Part shown: positions 35,434 to 45,688 of the stretch, piece by piece
Numbering within the stretch: position 1 is the stretch's first letter
Layout of the letters: every line of letters begins with the position of its first letter
Assembly (NCBI GenBank): GCA_018902385.1
Contig: JABSSW010000054.1
Location: 186,001-250,000, forward strand
Direction: 5' to 3'
DNA: 64,000 nt
Source of the DNA: Physcia stellaris
Lineage: Eukaryota; Ascomycota; Lecanoromycetes; Caliciales; Physciaceae
Program-made: the position numbers and the translations under genes
The notes under the pieces: generated by a model
Database searches by the model: none
What the model was told of the DNA's origin: nothing
What the model saw: only the letters and a program-made list of their open reading frames with translations

Positions 35434-36260
35434 TCATTCCCTTTTGCCTTTTGGAAGATTTATTACGCCAACTCGGTGTCCGATGAATCGACTGTCGGAT
35501 TGATTGAAATCGGCAGCTATAAAATCTGCATTGTCTTCCAGAGTGGTTTTGTACCGCGTCATATTGCCCAGAATGCTCATGAAGGTACCCAGAATCGGGA
35601 TATTGTGGAAGTATGATTGCTGCCAATCAGCTGGCACATCATTCTCTGCCACCAAGGAGTTTCCGTGGGGTGCGCTCAGTGGTTCAATAGCCTTGCTGAC
35701 TGGCACCATTTGGCTGGGACAAAGCATTGACCATTGCAGCTTTTCAAGCGATTGAGCACGGAGGCAATCGTAAGTCAGGCCATGTTCGACAAAAATGGGG
35801 AAGCTGTTGTTTATTAGCCATTGAGCTCTTTAATGGTAGTGTGGTCTTACTATGTCGACAATTTCGTACCGCTCGAACCTGGCATGTCAAGAACTGACTG
35901 ACCGCCCAGCAGCCAACAGCGGAGCGGGCGATTCAGCTTTGTGCTTGCATCATTCCCTGCTATGACCACTGCATCTATGATGTCCTGCATCCTCGGTGAC
36001 TGCCATGGAAATATACTGGCCTGGCCGGCGCTATTAACGAAGGCATCGCATTGATTCTCCACCAAGGCGTCACTGATGGCGCTAGAGTCTGTGGCATCGC
36101 CAACAACTATAGTCACTTCGTTGACGACGGTCTCAGGAACAAGGTTCCTGAGTTTGGACTCGGAACGGACATAGACGACGACTTGGTGATTGTGGGCCAA
36201 CAGAGCTGGAAGAATACGCGACCCCAAGCTGCCAGTGGCTCCGAGTAGAAGTACTTTCAT
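35434..36260 (-). CDS. NAD(P)-binding protein, NmrA/atypical SDR type
   Basis: Two exons (36260-35851 and 35803-35434) around a 47-nt intron give 259 residues. The protein starts directly with the dinucleotide-binding loop MKVLLLGATGSLGSRILPAL, then VVYVRSESKLRNLVP, DATDSSAISDALVENQCDAFVNSAG, a middle strand LRCWLLGGQSVLDMPG, and after the splice FVEHGLTYDCLRAQSLEKLQWSML. The later part, with MVPVSKAIEPLS and LGNMTRYKTTLEDNADFIAA, fits the NAD(P)H-binding (PF13460-like) family. Known: such proteins are reductases, epimerases or redox sensors. The GxxGxxG motif is intact. The substrate cannot be told, and no catalytic Tyr-x-x-x-Lys of classical SDRs is evident. The next gene-like sequence downstream of its start is the decayed CHAT region. 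Confidence 0.82.
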
Positions 36261-37163
36261 GTTAAGACTATGATGGAAGGATATGCTGTTGAGATCCAGT
36301 GAACTTCCTCGGGGACTGCTGCAAGGAAATCCATCTCTTTATCTCGTTTCCAGGGAGCGGTCGGCGTGGTTTTAGTTCATGATCCGGGCGAATCTTAAAT
36401 TTAGACTGTGGAGGGAGAAGGACGTCGGCTCAATGGTTGAGCCGACATCTTCAATAGAATCGTCGAGCCTTGGAACTGCTGAAATCACCGATCAGTTGGT
36501 GTCACTCATCGGATCAGGTCACTCAACGACATGAATAGGTAGGAGCAGAAGGGAATGTATCTAATTTTAGGGTTGTCGGGAAACAGAACGCGAGCAAAGC
36601 TGAAGATGCAAGTAGCCGAGAAAGGAAAGAGAAGCGAGCTCTCGGTACGGAAGAATTCTTCGGTATCTTTCCAAAGCAGGAACGATAATAATGCTAGACA
36701 TTTTGTTCTGCCGACTACCTTGTACGATATGGACTTACTACAGCGCACAATATAAGAGGAGCTTCCTCCTCTTGTATCGTACGACTTCCATGTCTGTAGT
36801 AGGTGTAACAAATCCCACAAAATCGTACAGCACATTGATGTATATCGGAGCTGAGAATTCATGTATCATAAGGCTGTCCCAAGAATGGGAGATGCGTAGT
36901 GAACTTCAACATAGGCTCTGGGTGTGTCCTGGATCGATAGCTGACGAAGACAGAGCAGATTGAGCGTTGCGAGGAAGTGATGCACATGGCCAAACACCTC
37001 AAGCGACTCCCCTCGGAAAACAAACTGTTTTTGAAAGACGTGTCGTGTCTGCAGGCTGTACTTTGTTGATCGCTCTCGTGGTAGTAATTGGCGTAGGGCA
37101 CGAAAGATGCTGACGTCGCGGATCCTTCCCTCGGTCTCAGTCTTCTCCAGCTCGACGTAAGTG
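36261..37163. other. Intergenic with interleaved inverted repeats
   Basis: No intact gene. The frames on the minus strand at 36506-37198 resemble low-quality coding sequence and may be remnants. The inverted repeats are listed separately. Confidence 0.5.
36722..36801. repeat. Interleaved inverted-repeat arms
   Basis: Three pairs of arms lie within 80 bases. GTACGATA (36722-36729) pairs with TATCGTAC (36775-36782). TACTACAG (36736-36743) pairs with CTGTAGTA (36794-36801). TATAAGAGGAG (36751-36761) pairs, with one wobble, with CTCCTCTTGTA (36766-36776) over a 4-base loop. The first two pairs cross each other. As RNA this could form a hairpin plus a pseudoknot; as DNA it could be a small transposon footprint. 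No gene is attached. Confidence 0.6.
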
Positions 37164-37700
37164 TCACTTGCCAGGAAGATGAAGCATCCAATACCCATTG
37201 AGAATGAAAGGTGCCCAATGATAAAACGCAGGTCTTTCCTCCATTATTGTCAAAACCGCCTTTTGGTTCGCCTTGGCAAGATCGACAACCCCTTTCTGAC
37301 CTGACTGCAGGATTTTGTCAAATTCCTCATAGAAATGCTCTGTATACATCGCTGCGTCTTTGTCATCAAATGGCCAAAGAGTATTGACAGTACTAGCAGC
37401 CCCTGTATACAGGAACGCTGGTACAAGTCCCAGGACATCATTGCTCCATGTGGTCTTAGACATACCACTTCCACAGCCGAACAATGTCGCATGATAAAAC
37501 CTGGGAAGTGGTGCAAGATCGAAGACGTCGCGGAGAGTGAAGCGCCGGTCATAAAGCTCTAGGCCATGACTCTTGAATAATGTAGCAGATTCATTTCAGG
37601 ATCGATCATTGCAGCGGCAAAATTCGACGAAGTCGATGCATCACCAACTTGAGCTACGGTGGATTAGTTTTCGGCTAGAGTGGCTAGAGCTTTCTGACGA
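37164..37700 (-). pseudogene. CHAT-domain protease remnant
   Basis: The longest intact piece (37590-37164, minus strand) reads like the end of a CHAT (caspase HetF-associated TPR) domain: TLRDVFDLAPLPRFYHATLF, GCGSGMSKTTWSNDVLGLVP, AFLYTGAASTVNTLWPFDD, then EERPAFYHWAPFILNGYW before the stop. The conserved cysteine strand (LFGCGSG in place of LSACETG) and the AGA-x-x-VxxLW signature are present. The strand that should carry the catalytic histidine was not found. Upstream sequence resembling the domain start is interrupted about twice. Known: fungal CHAT proteins are putative cysteine proteases, often joined to TPR or NLR-like modules. Inferred: a broken host gene copy. Confidence 0.6.
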
Positions 37701-39407
37701 GGCTGCGAGGGTGGATCGCCACATAGAGAAGCTCTAAGCACCTTCATCGAAGGTTTCTTGTGGTTCGGCAGCTTTACGCTCTTTGAATACTACATTCAGA
37801 ATTGTAAGGCTGCTACAATAAATTATCGGATTTCGTCGAATCAGCATCTCGCCCTCAAGTGTAAGAGCATGTAGTGGTAAGCGGTGAAGACTCCCCATCG
37901 GGGAATTGCCCGGGTTTCGTGATCGCAGCTAGGGGTTCTGTTGAGCAAGTCAATGTGTGATATGGCTGCAATGAAGGACGACGTTGGACATAACATACCT
38001 ACTAAAGGGCTCACTTTCTGCAGCATTTTCAAGGCCTCTTTCTCCTTCAAGGCGGATTCCTCAAAGTTGAAATCATCTCCGATCGAGTTTAGAACTTTCC
38101 AAGTCATACATACAGCCGCTGCTTGTATTGATCCATCAGATGTCACACATGAACGGATTCGGCATATCTCTACCAAAGAAGGATCCATTGTACCAGTCGA
38201 CGTGGTCAACATTATCGCTAGCATCCTCACTGATAGACTTCAACTCGTCTGCTGTCCATGTGAGAACTTCTTCAAACTCCACGCCATGTTTCTCAACATC
38301 TTCGATTTCTGTTTTCTGCGTTGGATGGTTAGTCCGCATCAACCATCCTAGACCATTGGACTTCGCCATTTGTAACACCGTCCAGAGCCCTCATGCACGT
38401 TGATCGCCATCAGGAAATTGGCAGATGGCCGATGTTGCGAGAGGCGCAATCGTGTTCCTCATCTGTCAGCAGCGGACCAGCGCACAATGCGATCCGGAAC
38501 CGCCAAACTACATCGAAGGGATGGACCTGGAGTCTCTTACCCAGATGAGATCAATATTGCTTTCCCAGCAAGGTCCCGGAGCCGGAGATTCGATCTTTTC
38601 GTCATCTTTAGCCCAGTATTGATTCTGTACCATGTGGATCAAGCATTCCAAGACCTGATGAAGTGTGAATTGCGGCAATGTTCAGTAATATTGAATCATT
38701 AGCATGACCCTAAAGCCCGGTCAGAGTCTATGACGGAGTCTTAACTGTGTTTGCTCGAAAGTTCGGTTGGTAAACTTAAGAGCTGCGAAATAATCCGAAG
38801 GAGCATATGAAGGAGAGAGTGAATAGTTGCTTCGTTTTTCTTTGCTCAGTCAGCGGGTTTTCCTCCGAGCTTGACTGTTAGCAGCGGTGCTTTCAATCTC
38901 GTGATATGATTCAATCTTTGGACATATCTTGAGAACTAGCTTATTATTCTCTCGACAGAAGTATCTATATGTGATGTCGTATACAACCTGTGATTCTCCA
39001 ATTAGCACGCTTGTGTATCGTTTGGACCTGTGGCCCATGTGATTCGCAGCAATAGACATCCGACACGGCGAGTAAAACGGCTCGAAGGGCACGCCATGAA
39101 TGTCTGCCTTATCTGGACCACGGTAGTAGATGACGATAAAGAAAATAAGTGGACAATTGCCACATTAGACACACCCTCTCCCGCGGCTTATCGCCGGCTA
39201 TGCGCGGCATTATCATTCACCTTCCAATGTTTGTTGGTTTGCGAAGCCGCTACCGAATGAAGTGATAAGACGTCGAAAAGTGATAAGAGTGAGGAAGGAA
39301 CACTCGACGACTATTCGGCTTCCTAGAAAAATGAAAGATACTCTGCATCACCCTGGTTCCCTCGAGTATCTCTTCGTTAGCATTCTCGTCAAATAGCAAT
39401 TTCCAAC
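37701..39407. other. Probable decayed or unrecognised minus-strand coding sequence, then PUT1 promoter
   Basis: Minus-strand frames with real protein character occur at 38378-38136 (LGWLMRTNHPTQKTEIED, VLTWTADELKSISEDASD, DWYNGSFFGRDMPNPFMC), at 38640-38535 (NQYWAKDDEKIESPAPGP) and at 38145-37950 (VLNSIGDDFNFEESALKE). I do not recognise the family. A complete spliced gene could not be built, because stops fall between the pieces. Past about 38700 nothing is seen except the proline dehydrogenase promoter. Confidence 0.35.
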
Positions 39408-40922
39408 ATGGCAAAGTCTCTGTGGGCTGTCAATGGCTTCAAGCAATCCTCATACCTGACCTTCGCCCTCTCCCGAGTATACTGTCGTACTCTTCACTCA
39501 ACCTACAGGCAGCGGGAAGCTGTCACCGCAACGACACCTACCCAGCACCGAGCAGTAACCAGCCCCCTGCCGCTCCACCAACAACCGTCCAAACCCCCAT
39601 TGTCGCTTTTGCCATTCAAGACTTTGTTCCGGTCCTACTTGATCAACAGCCTCTCATCGACGCCTCTTCTGCTTGCCCCGTCACTGCGCATCATGACTGT
39701 CCTCGCCCACTCACAGTCACCCATCTTGAGCCCCGATCGCAACCCGATCTTGCGCTTTCTGCTCAAGAAGACCTTCTATGCCAACTACTGCGCTGGAGAA
39801 ACGCGGAGCGAGATCCAAAAAACCGTCTGTGCCCTCAAGGAAATTGGCTTTCGAGGGGTCATCCTGACCTATGCCAAAGAGATTGTGCTGCAAAAAGGCC
39901 ATGACTTGTCTAAGTGCGAAGATGTCGATGATGCAGAAAGCAAGGCAGACGTACAGGCCTGGAAAGAAGGAAATCTGAAAACCATCGATTTGACACAGAG
40001 CGGAGAGTTCGTGGGGATGAAGTGAGTGGAATGGAACCATACATCGGAAAAACAAGAAGTACTGATCAATGTACCCAGGTTCACGGGTGCCGGCCGCCAT
40101 GCTATCCACCTACTTTCTCGAGAGCAACCGCCCGGCGATAGTATTGAGGAGGCAACAAGACAGATTTGCGATTTTGCCAAAGCAAGAAACGTTCGACTCT
40201 TGTTCGATGCCGAGCAGAGTGTTCTTCAGCCGGGTATCGACGCATGGACGCTCCATTTCCAAAGGCTGTATAACAATCAAGTACCAGGCAAAGCCATCGT
40301 GTATGGTACGTACCAGGCTTATCTTCGCTCAGTGCCGGCTCTTGTAGCCACGCACCTTGCCATTGCTCAAAAGGAGGGCTTTACCTTAGGAGTCAAGCTA
40401 GTCAGAGGAGCATATTTGAACAGCGAGCCTAGGCACCTGATATGGAGTACGCAAGAGGATACAGATAATGCGTATGACGGCACAGCCGAGGCCTTGATCA
40501 AGAGAAGGTATAACGAGGTATTGAAGCCCTCCGAACAGACCTCGAGTAATGTTCCCAACGTGAGCTTGGTGCTGGCTTCCCATAATCACAAATCTGTCAG
40601 GAAAGCTATGCGCATCCGTAAAGCGCAGACGGAGAAAGGTGAGGAAAAAATCGATATGGTGTACGGACAATTGATGGGTATGGCCGACGAAGTTAGTTGC
40701 GAACTGGCGTTGGCAGCCAAGCAGCAAGACGGCGGTAGCACTGAGGTACAACGTCGTAGCGAGGATCCCCAAGTCTTCAAGTACCTCGTCTGGGGCAGTG
40801 TTGGAGAATGCATGAAGTATCTCCTCCGAAGAGCCGAGGAGAACAGAGATGCCGTCTTGCGCGCGCGTGAGAGCCAGAGTGCTCTCAAAGAGGAGCTGCG
40901 CCGACGCATACTTGGATCTTGA
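39408..40922 (+). CDS. PUT1: Proline dehydrogenase, mitochondrial
   Basis: Two exons (39408-40021, 40079-40922) around a 57-nt intron give 485 residues. The first 75 residues are Ser/Thr/Arg-rich with few acids (MAKSLWAVNGFKQSS, SRVYCRTLHSTYRQRE), a good mitochondrial presequence. The catalytic barrel then reads FYANYCAGET, GFRGVILTYAKEIV, KFTGAG at the splice, RLLFDAEQSVLQPGIDAWTL, YGTYQAYLR, GVKLVRGAYL, VSLVLASHNHKSVRKA and YGQLMGMADEVSCELA. Known: proline dehydrogenase is an FAD enzyme of the inner mitochondrial membrane that oxidises proline to pyrroline-5-carboxylate and passes electrons to ubiquinone. The barrel motifs LVRGAY and the FAD-contacting GQLMGMAD match the family. The gene converges on the D-lactate dehydrogenase gene 291 bp away. 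Confidence 0.95.
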
Positions 40923-41213
40923 GCTCCAAAGAGCTCAAAATCGCGAGCCCAGAGTCTATTCTCGCAACGGACCATGGAACCCATGTGGCTCTTTCTTGGC
41001 CGGTTGAGAGGATTCCATAGCTATGGCGACACCCCATAAAGCACAGAAAATTGGACCTCGAACCAGCGAAAGCCAAGTTGTCACTCCTCCTTTAAGTACC
41101 TAACCCGTCTTAAGAACTGATTTACTTGGTCGGCAGTCATCAGCCTGTTGAGGGACTTTTCGTATCCATTTAGTCGCAAGAAAGTACCCAGAGCTACTGC
41201 ATTGTCAACGGCA

Positions 41214-43316
41214 TCACCACGGCTGGACCTCGCCAGCCTTCGGTCGTTCGACCCTGACAATCTTATCGCAGTTCAAGATACATAATGGATCGAAAGCCTG
41301 CTTGAGCTAATGGTCTATTAGCAGTGTATGGAGCAGTCATAGAACTACTACATACCTTTCTCATTGTATCCACGGTAGCTTCGCTTGTCTCATGTGCCAG
41401 ATAGTCACGTTTAATCAAGCCTACACCATGCTCGCCGGTAACGGTGCCTTCCATTTCAACCGCCCGCTTAACCATCCGATGGACTACATCTTCAGCTATC
41501 TTGCGCTCTTTCTCGTTGAAGAGAAGGATAGCTTTATTATCTTAGCGATGAGACATAATAGAGTCATGGTGCTGCTTACCATGGAAGTTGCCGTCGCCAA
41601 CGTGCCCAACCATCGCTGCAAGTAATCCGCTACGACTCATATCATCTTTTGTCTCTTCAATGATGTCGGGTAATCTGCTGATCGGTACTGCTACATCCGT
41701 AGTCCAAACATGGTCATTTTCATCGCGTCTCTTGGCCATCACACTCCATAGAGCCTCTTTGCGTGCGCTCCACAACTCTCCTGCTTCATCGATGTTCTTC
41801 GCGAACTCAAAGCTTTTACTACCCTTCTCCTTTGCTGATCTTTGCACGAGGCCAATTTGTTCTTTGACTGCTGAAGGTGTTCCAGAAAATTTGAAGAAAA
41901 GCGTTGGAGCTTCCTTCCAACTCCTGCTAGTAGAACCACTTTCATTGATACACCGCATCTGTACATCGTCGAGAATCTCAACCGCAGCGATCGGTATGCC
42001 CTCCCCAACGACCTTGGCCACACACGAAGCAGCCTCTCGTATTGTGTTAAAGCTGGCGACAGCGACGCTTTCGCTCTTAGGTTTTACTGTGACTTTAAGT
42101 GTTGCCTCAGTCACAAGGCCCAAGGTTCCCTCACTCCCGATAAACATGCGAGTAAGATCGTAGCCAGCACTGCTCTTGCGTGGTCTTTGCCGCGTCTTAA
42201 TGATGGTTCCATCAGCCATAACAACGGTCAGACTGAGTACCCAGTCTCTCATTGTACCATACCGATAGGCATTGGTACCAGAGCAGCCTGTGCCGACCAT
42301 ACCTCCAATCATCGCACCCGGGCCCGGGTCAGGGGGAAAAAATAGTCCTTCCTTACCAAGCACTTCATTGAGAAGCTCCCATCCCAATGCAGGCTGCACA
42401 ACGACATCCAGATCACCTTTATCCAATTTCAGGATCTTGTCCATGCGACTAAAGTCCATGCAAATCCCTCCCCTCGTGGCGGAGAAGTGACCCTCGAGGC
42501 TGGTGCCGCCTGAATAGCCAGTCATTGGTATTTTACGCTCATGGCAGATTTTGACGATCTTGCTGACCTCTTCTGTAGTACAAGGGAAGACAATCAGGAA
42601 TGGCTTCTCGTGCTCTTTTGTGGTATAGGAAGACCAATCAGACCCCGAATGGTATTGAAGGTCGGACTCCTTGGTGGAAACATGTTCGTCACCCAGTATT
42701 TCAACGAAATCTGCCCAAGCAGCTTGTAGATTTGTTTGTGATGTATCATGTTGTGGAGCCTCTGTAGAAGCAAGAGGTAAAGTGGACGAGGTCGATACGG
42801 CGGGGGGCTTCCATGTCCCGATGTAGTAAAACAGAAGCGAGGAACCTACAATAGCTGATCCAATTCAGCATGGGTCGTGCGTATGGGTAAGGTCCGGAGC
42901 ATACCAACAAGAGTAGCAGCAGTCCGACCTCCCCCAGCTTCGCCACGCTCTTTAGCAAACCTTTGCTGCTCCAGGCGCTCTTTCTCGAGTCTTCTCTGCG
43001 TGCTCTCGTATAGCTGCCCTCTGAATGATGAGGTTTGTTCTGAAACAGGCCTGGAGGTGTGCAGTTGTCTCACTAGACATGCGGACGTCTCCCAGGTGTG
43101 CTGGCGTAGCCCATTGTATTGTCTGAAGCTCCACAGGGCAGCCTTGGAGGGGTGACAACTTTTGCGGACATCTTGGACTATGAATGTGTCTTCAAAAGGA
43201 TTACTCAAACCTTGAGAGGATCGAGAGTAGTCTTTGCCCTCAATTGTCCGGCAAGCCTGGTGCGGAGAAAAAGCGAAGACGGAACGACTCCGCACTTGGA
43301 CGATATTACCTAGCAA
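41214..43316 (-). CDS. DLD1: D-lactate dehydrogenase (cytochrome), mitochondrial
   Basis: Four exons (43316-42905, 42845-41580, 41531-41356, 41306-41214) give 648 residues. The N terminus is basic and mitochondrial in character, followed by a Glu/Arg-rich helix (QRRLEKERLEQQRFAKERG) and a single membrane segment formed across intron 1 (TLVGSSLLFYYIGTW). FAD-binding motifs: PMTGYSGGTSLEGH, FFPPDPGPGAMIGGMVG, GYDLTRMFIGSEGTLGLVTE. The C-terminal FAD-oxidase domain has WTTDVAVPISRLPDII, VGHVGDGNFHAILLFN and VEMEGTVTGEHGVGLIKRDY, ending LKQAFDPLCILNCDKI. Known: an inner-membrane flavoenzyme oxidising D-lactate to pyruvate with electrons to cytochrome c. The histidine-rich GEHGVG and GDGNFH sites are intact. 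The start codon is 130 bp from that of the divergent amidase. Confidence 0.93.
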
Positions 43317-43446
43317 GCTGTTACCCGACTTGGGTGGGGACTTGCGGTGAGGTCTTAAAAGTTCGAGGATGTTGCTATTCTCTCGAGAGGCGCTGAAGCT
43401 CTACAACTAATTTCCACCATACAAGATCCTCAAGATTTGGCCAAAC
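43317..43446. promoter_or_regulatory. Divergent promoter between DLD1 and amidase
   Basis: The two ATGs are separated by only 130 bases and face away from each other, so both core promoters and leaders must fit here. It holds GTTGCTATTCTCTCGAG and a pyrimidine/purine alternation, but no clear TATA box. Co-regulation is an inference from spacing. Confidence 0.55.
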
Positions 43447-45688
43447 ATGCCCGCTTTCTGCGGCTACCCTGACGCACGCGAAGGTCCCAACACATCACAC
43501 AACCCAAAGCCAGGCACGAATCCCGTCCTACGTGGGCTTCCCTTGGCGATCGCTGGCTCTGCGTGAGCGACCTTGCAGTCGCAATTTCTCATGTAGCTGA
43601 CAACCAAGGGCGCAGAGCAGCGAACATTGGCTTCATCACAAGCTTCCTTTGGAGCAACGCAGGCTTCAACCGCTTGCGGAAGCTCAAGAAAGATCTTGAC
43701 AAGTATGAGCCGCGCTATGACCCAACCGTTACTCCACTTGCGAAAGAAGGGGACACAGCGTTTGGAGTCAAGGAAGTGAATGAAGCTATAGCGTCCTTCA
43801 AGCACCAAGGAACGCCAGGGCAGTATCATAGTGCTGCTGACTTTCATACTGCCTTCAGTTCGGGGAGGCTGTCGCCGTTGAAAGTCACCGAGACTCTCCT
43901 GGAGCTCATATCCACCCATGCAGAACATGCCAAGGCATTTCTAGATATCAATAAGCCTGTAATTCTAGCAGCAGCGGAAGAGTCGAGTAGAAGATATAAA
44001 GCAGGCCGACCACTAGGACTTCTGGATGGAGTACCAGTAGGTATCAAAGATGAGGTCGACTTGGAGGGTCACCAAAAGTCGCTGGGGAGCTGTAAAAGCG
44101 AGCCATGCCCAGAGGGCGGAACTAGCTGGTGTGTGAAGAAACTTGAGGAAGCGGGTGCTATCATTATGGGAAAACTCAACGTAGGTCTGCTGCTTGAGCG
44201 GTCTAATCCTCACCGAAGCTTATGTAGAGATCATAAAACATGTTGGAATATCGTAGATGTTTTCTCAGAAGCTACCTTTGGTTTGGTTCTTCCATCCTTA
44301 CCAGCGGCCATAGAAACTATACTGATTTGAGCAACGATATATAGATGCACGAATTAGGTCTTGACACAACGAACAACAATGGATCAACAGGAAAAACGCC
44401 TTTGAATCCACACAATCCGCACTACTACACTGGTGGCTCGTCTGGTGGTTCAGCGTATGTTGTATCTACAGGCTTGTTACCTATCGCACTAGGCGCTGAC
44501 GGTGGGGGATCGGTGAGTAAAATTTCGAGCTCGTATTTGCTCCGGTTGGGTAAGACGAGTGGCGGCGCTTTTTGGAACAGTCCGTGATCTCAAAGCTTTC
44601 CATAACATCTCGACGTACTCAAAGGCCTCCAGGAGGCAGTGCTAATTGTGTATTTGACTTAGATACGCATTCCCTCCTCATACTGTGGAATATATGGACT
44701 CAAACCAAGCCACAGTCGTATATCTGCTGCCCCAACCCAACGCCTCGCAACATCAAATGGGGTTTTTGGCCCCATGGCTTCCAGTATGTCTGATCTTGAG
44801 ATAGGCTACCGATTCATGGCTGTACCGGATCCTAATACTTCGGAATCATCCACATTCGCTCCCCCGAAACCCGTCGCAGCCAAAGCAAACAGGCCCAAAA
44901 GAATCGGGATCTATAAGCCATGGTTCGAGCAAGCTGATCCGCCAGTGCTCAATGCTTGTCGTGCTGCTGTCGCACATTACGAATCGGCAGGCTATACCAC
45001 AGTCGATATCACAATACCTTACCTGATAGAAGGCCAGCTGGCTCATGCTATGACGATTCTTTCTGAGCAATCCTCAGGAGGTAATCAATTAGGTCATCTG
45101 GCGCCGGCGAACAAGATATTGCTTTCACTAGGCAAGCAAACACCAGCGGTAGACTTTCTCTTAGCGCAGAAGATGAGAAGTCTGTTGATGGAACATGTGT
45201 CATTCCTCTTCCGTAAGCACCCAGGCTTGCTTATAGTGACACCAACCACTCCCAATGCGGGCTGGCATATATCATGGGGAGATGGAGATCTCAAATACGG
45301 AATCAGTGATGCTAATGCGTCGTTGCGTAATATGGAATACATTTGGCTTGCGAACTTCACAGGATGTCCAGCTCTTTCGATTCCTGTGGGCATGACGGAG
45401 CCCAAAGAAGGCAGGGGTAAAATACCTATTGGTCTAATGGCTATGGCGGAATGGTAAGCCTTCGGAGCCTTCTTCCCTTCTTCTGTACGAGTACAGCGCG
45501 GCTATCCCGAGTCGTACAACGGATCTAAACTGCGATGCTGACTCCTAATTCGACTCAGGGGCGGCGAAGAAGAGCTGCTGGAGTGGGGCAAGACTGGCGA
45601 GCAGTGGATCTTCGAAAGCGGCAATGAAAAACTGGGTAAACCGGAAAGTTGGGTAGACGTCCTGAAATTGGCCACTAACGTCAAATGA
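43447..45688 (+). CDS. Amidase signature family enzyme
   Basis: Five exons (43447-43562, 43616-44180, 44345-44512, 44663-45453, 45559-45688) splice to 589 residues. Exon 1 reads MPAFCGYPDAREGPNTS and NPVLRGLPLAIAGS and joins in phase to NIGFITSFLWSNAGF. Catalytic parts: Lys in LLDGVPVGIKDEVDLEG near residue 182, the Gly/Ser-rich loop YYTGGSSGGSAYVV, and LPIALGADGGGSIRIPSSYC formed across intron 3, giving the Ser-cisSer-Lys triad. Later GVFGPMASSMSDLEI and FTGCPALSIPVGM match the family. Introns 2 and 3 are long (164 and 150 nt). Known: the family hydrolyses amides of varied substrates, and some members act on acylamides or indole acetamide. The substrate cannot be inferred. The divergent DLD1 promoter precedes it. 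Confidence 0.9.
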
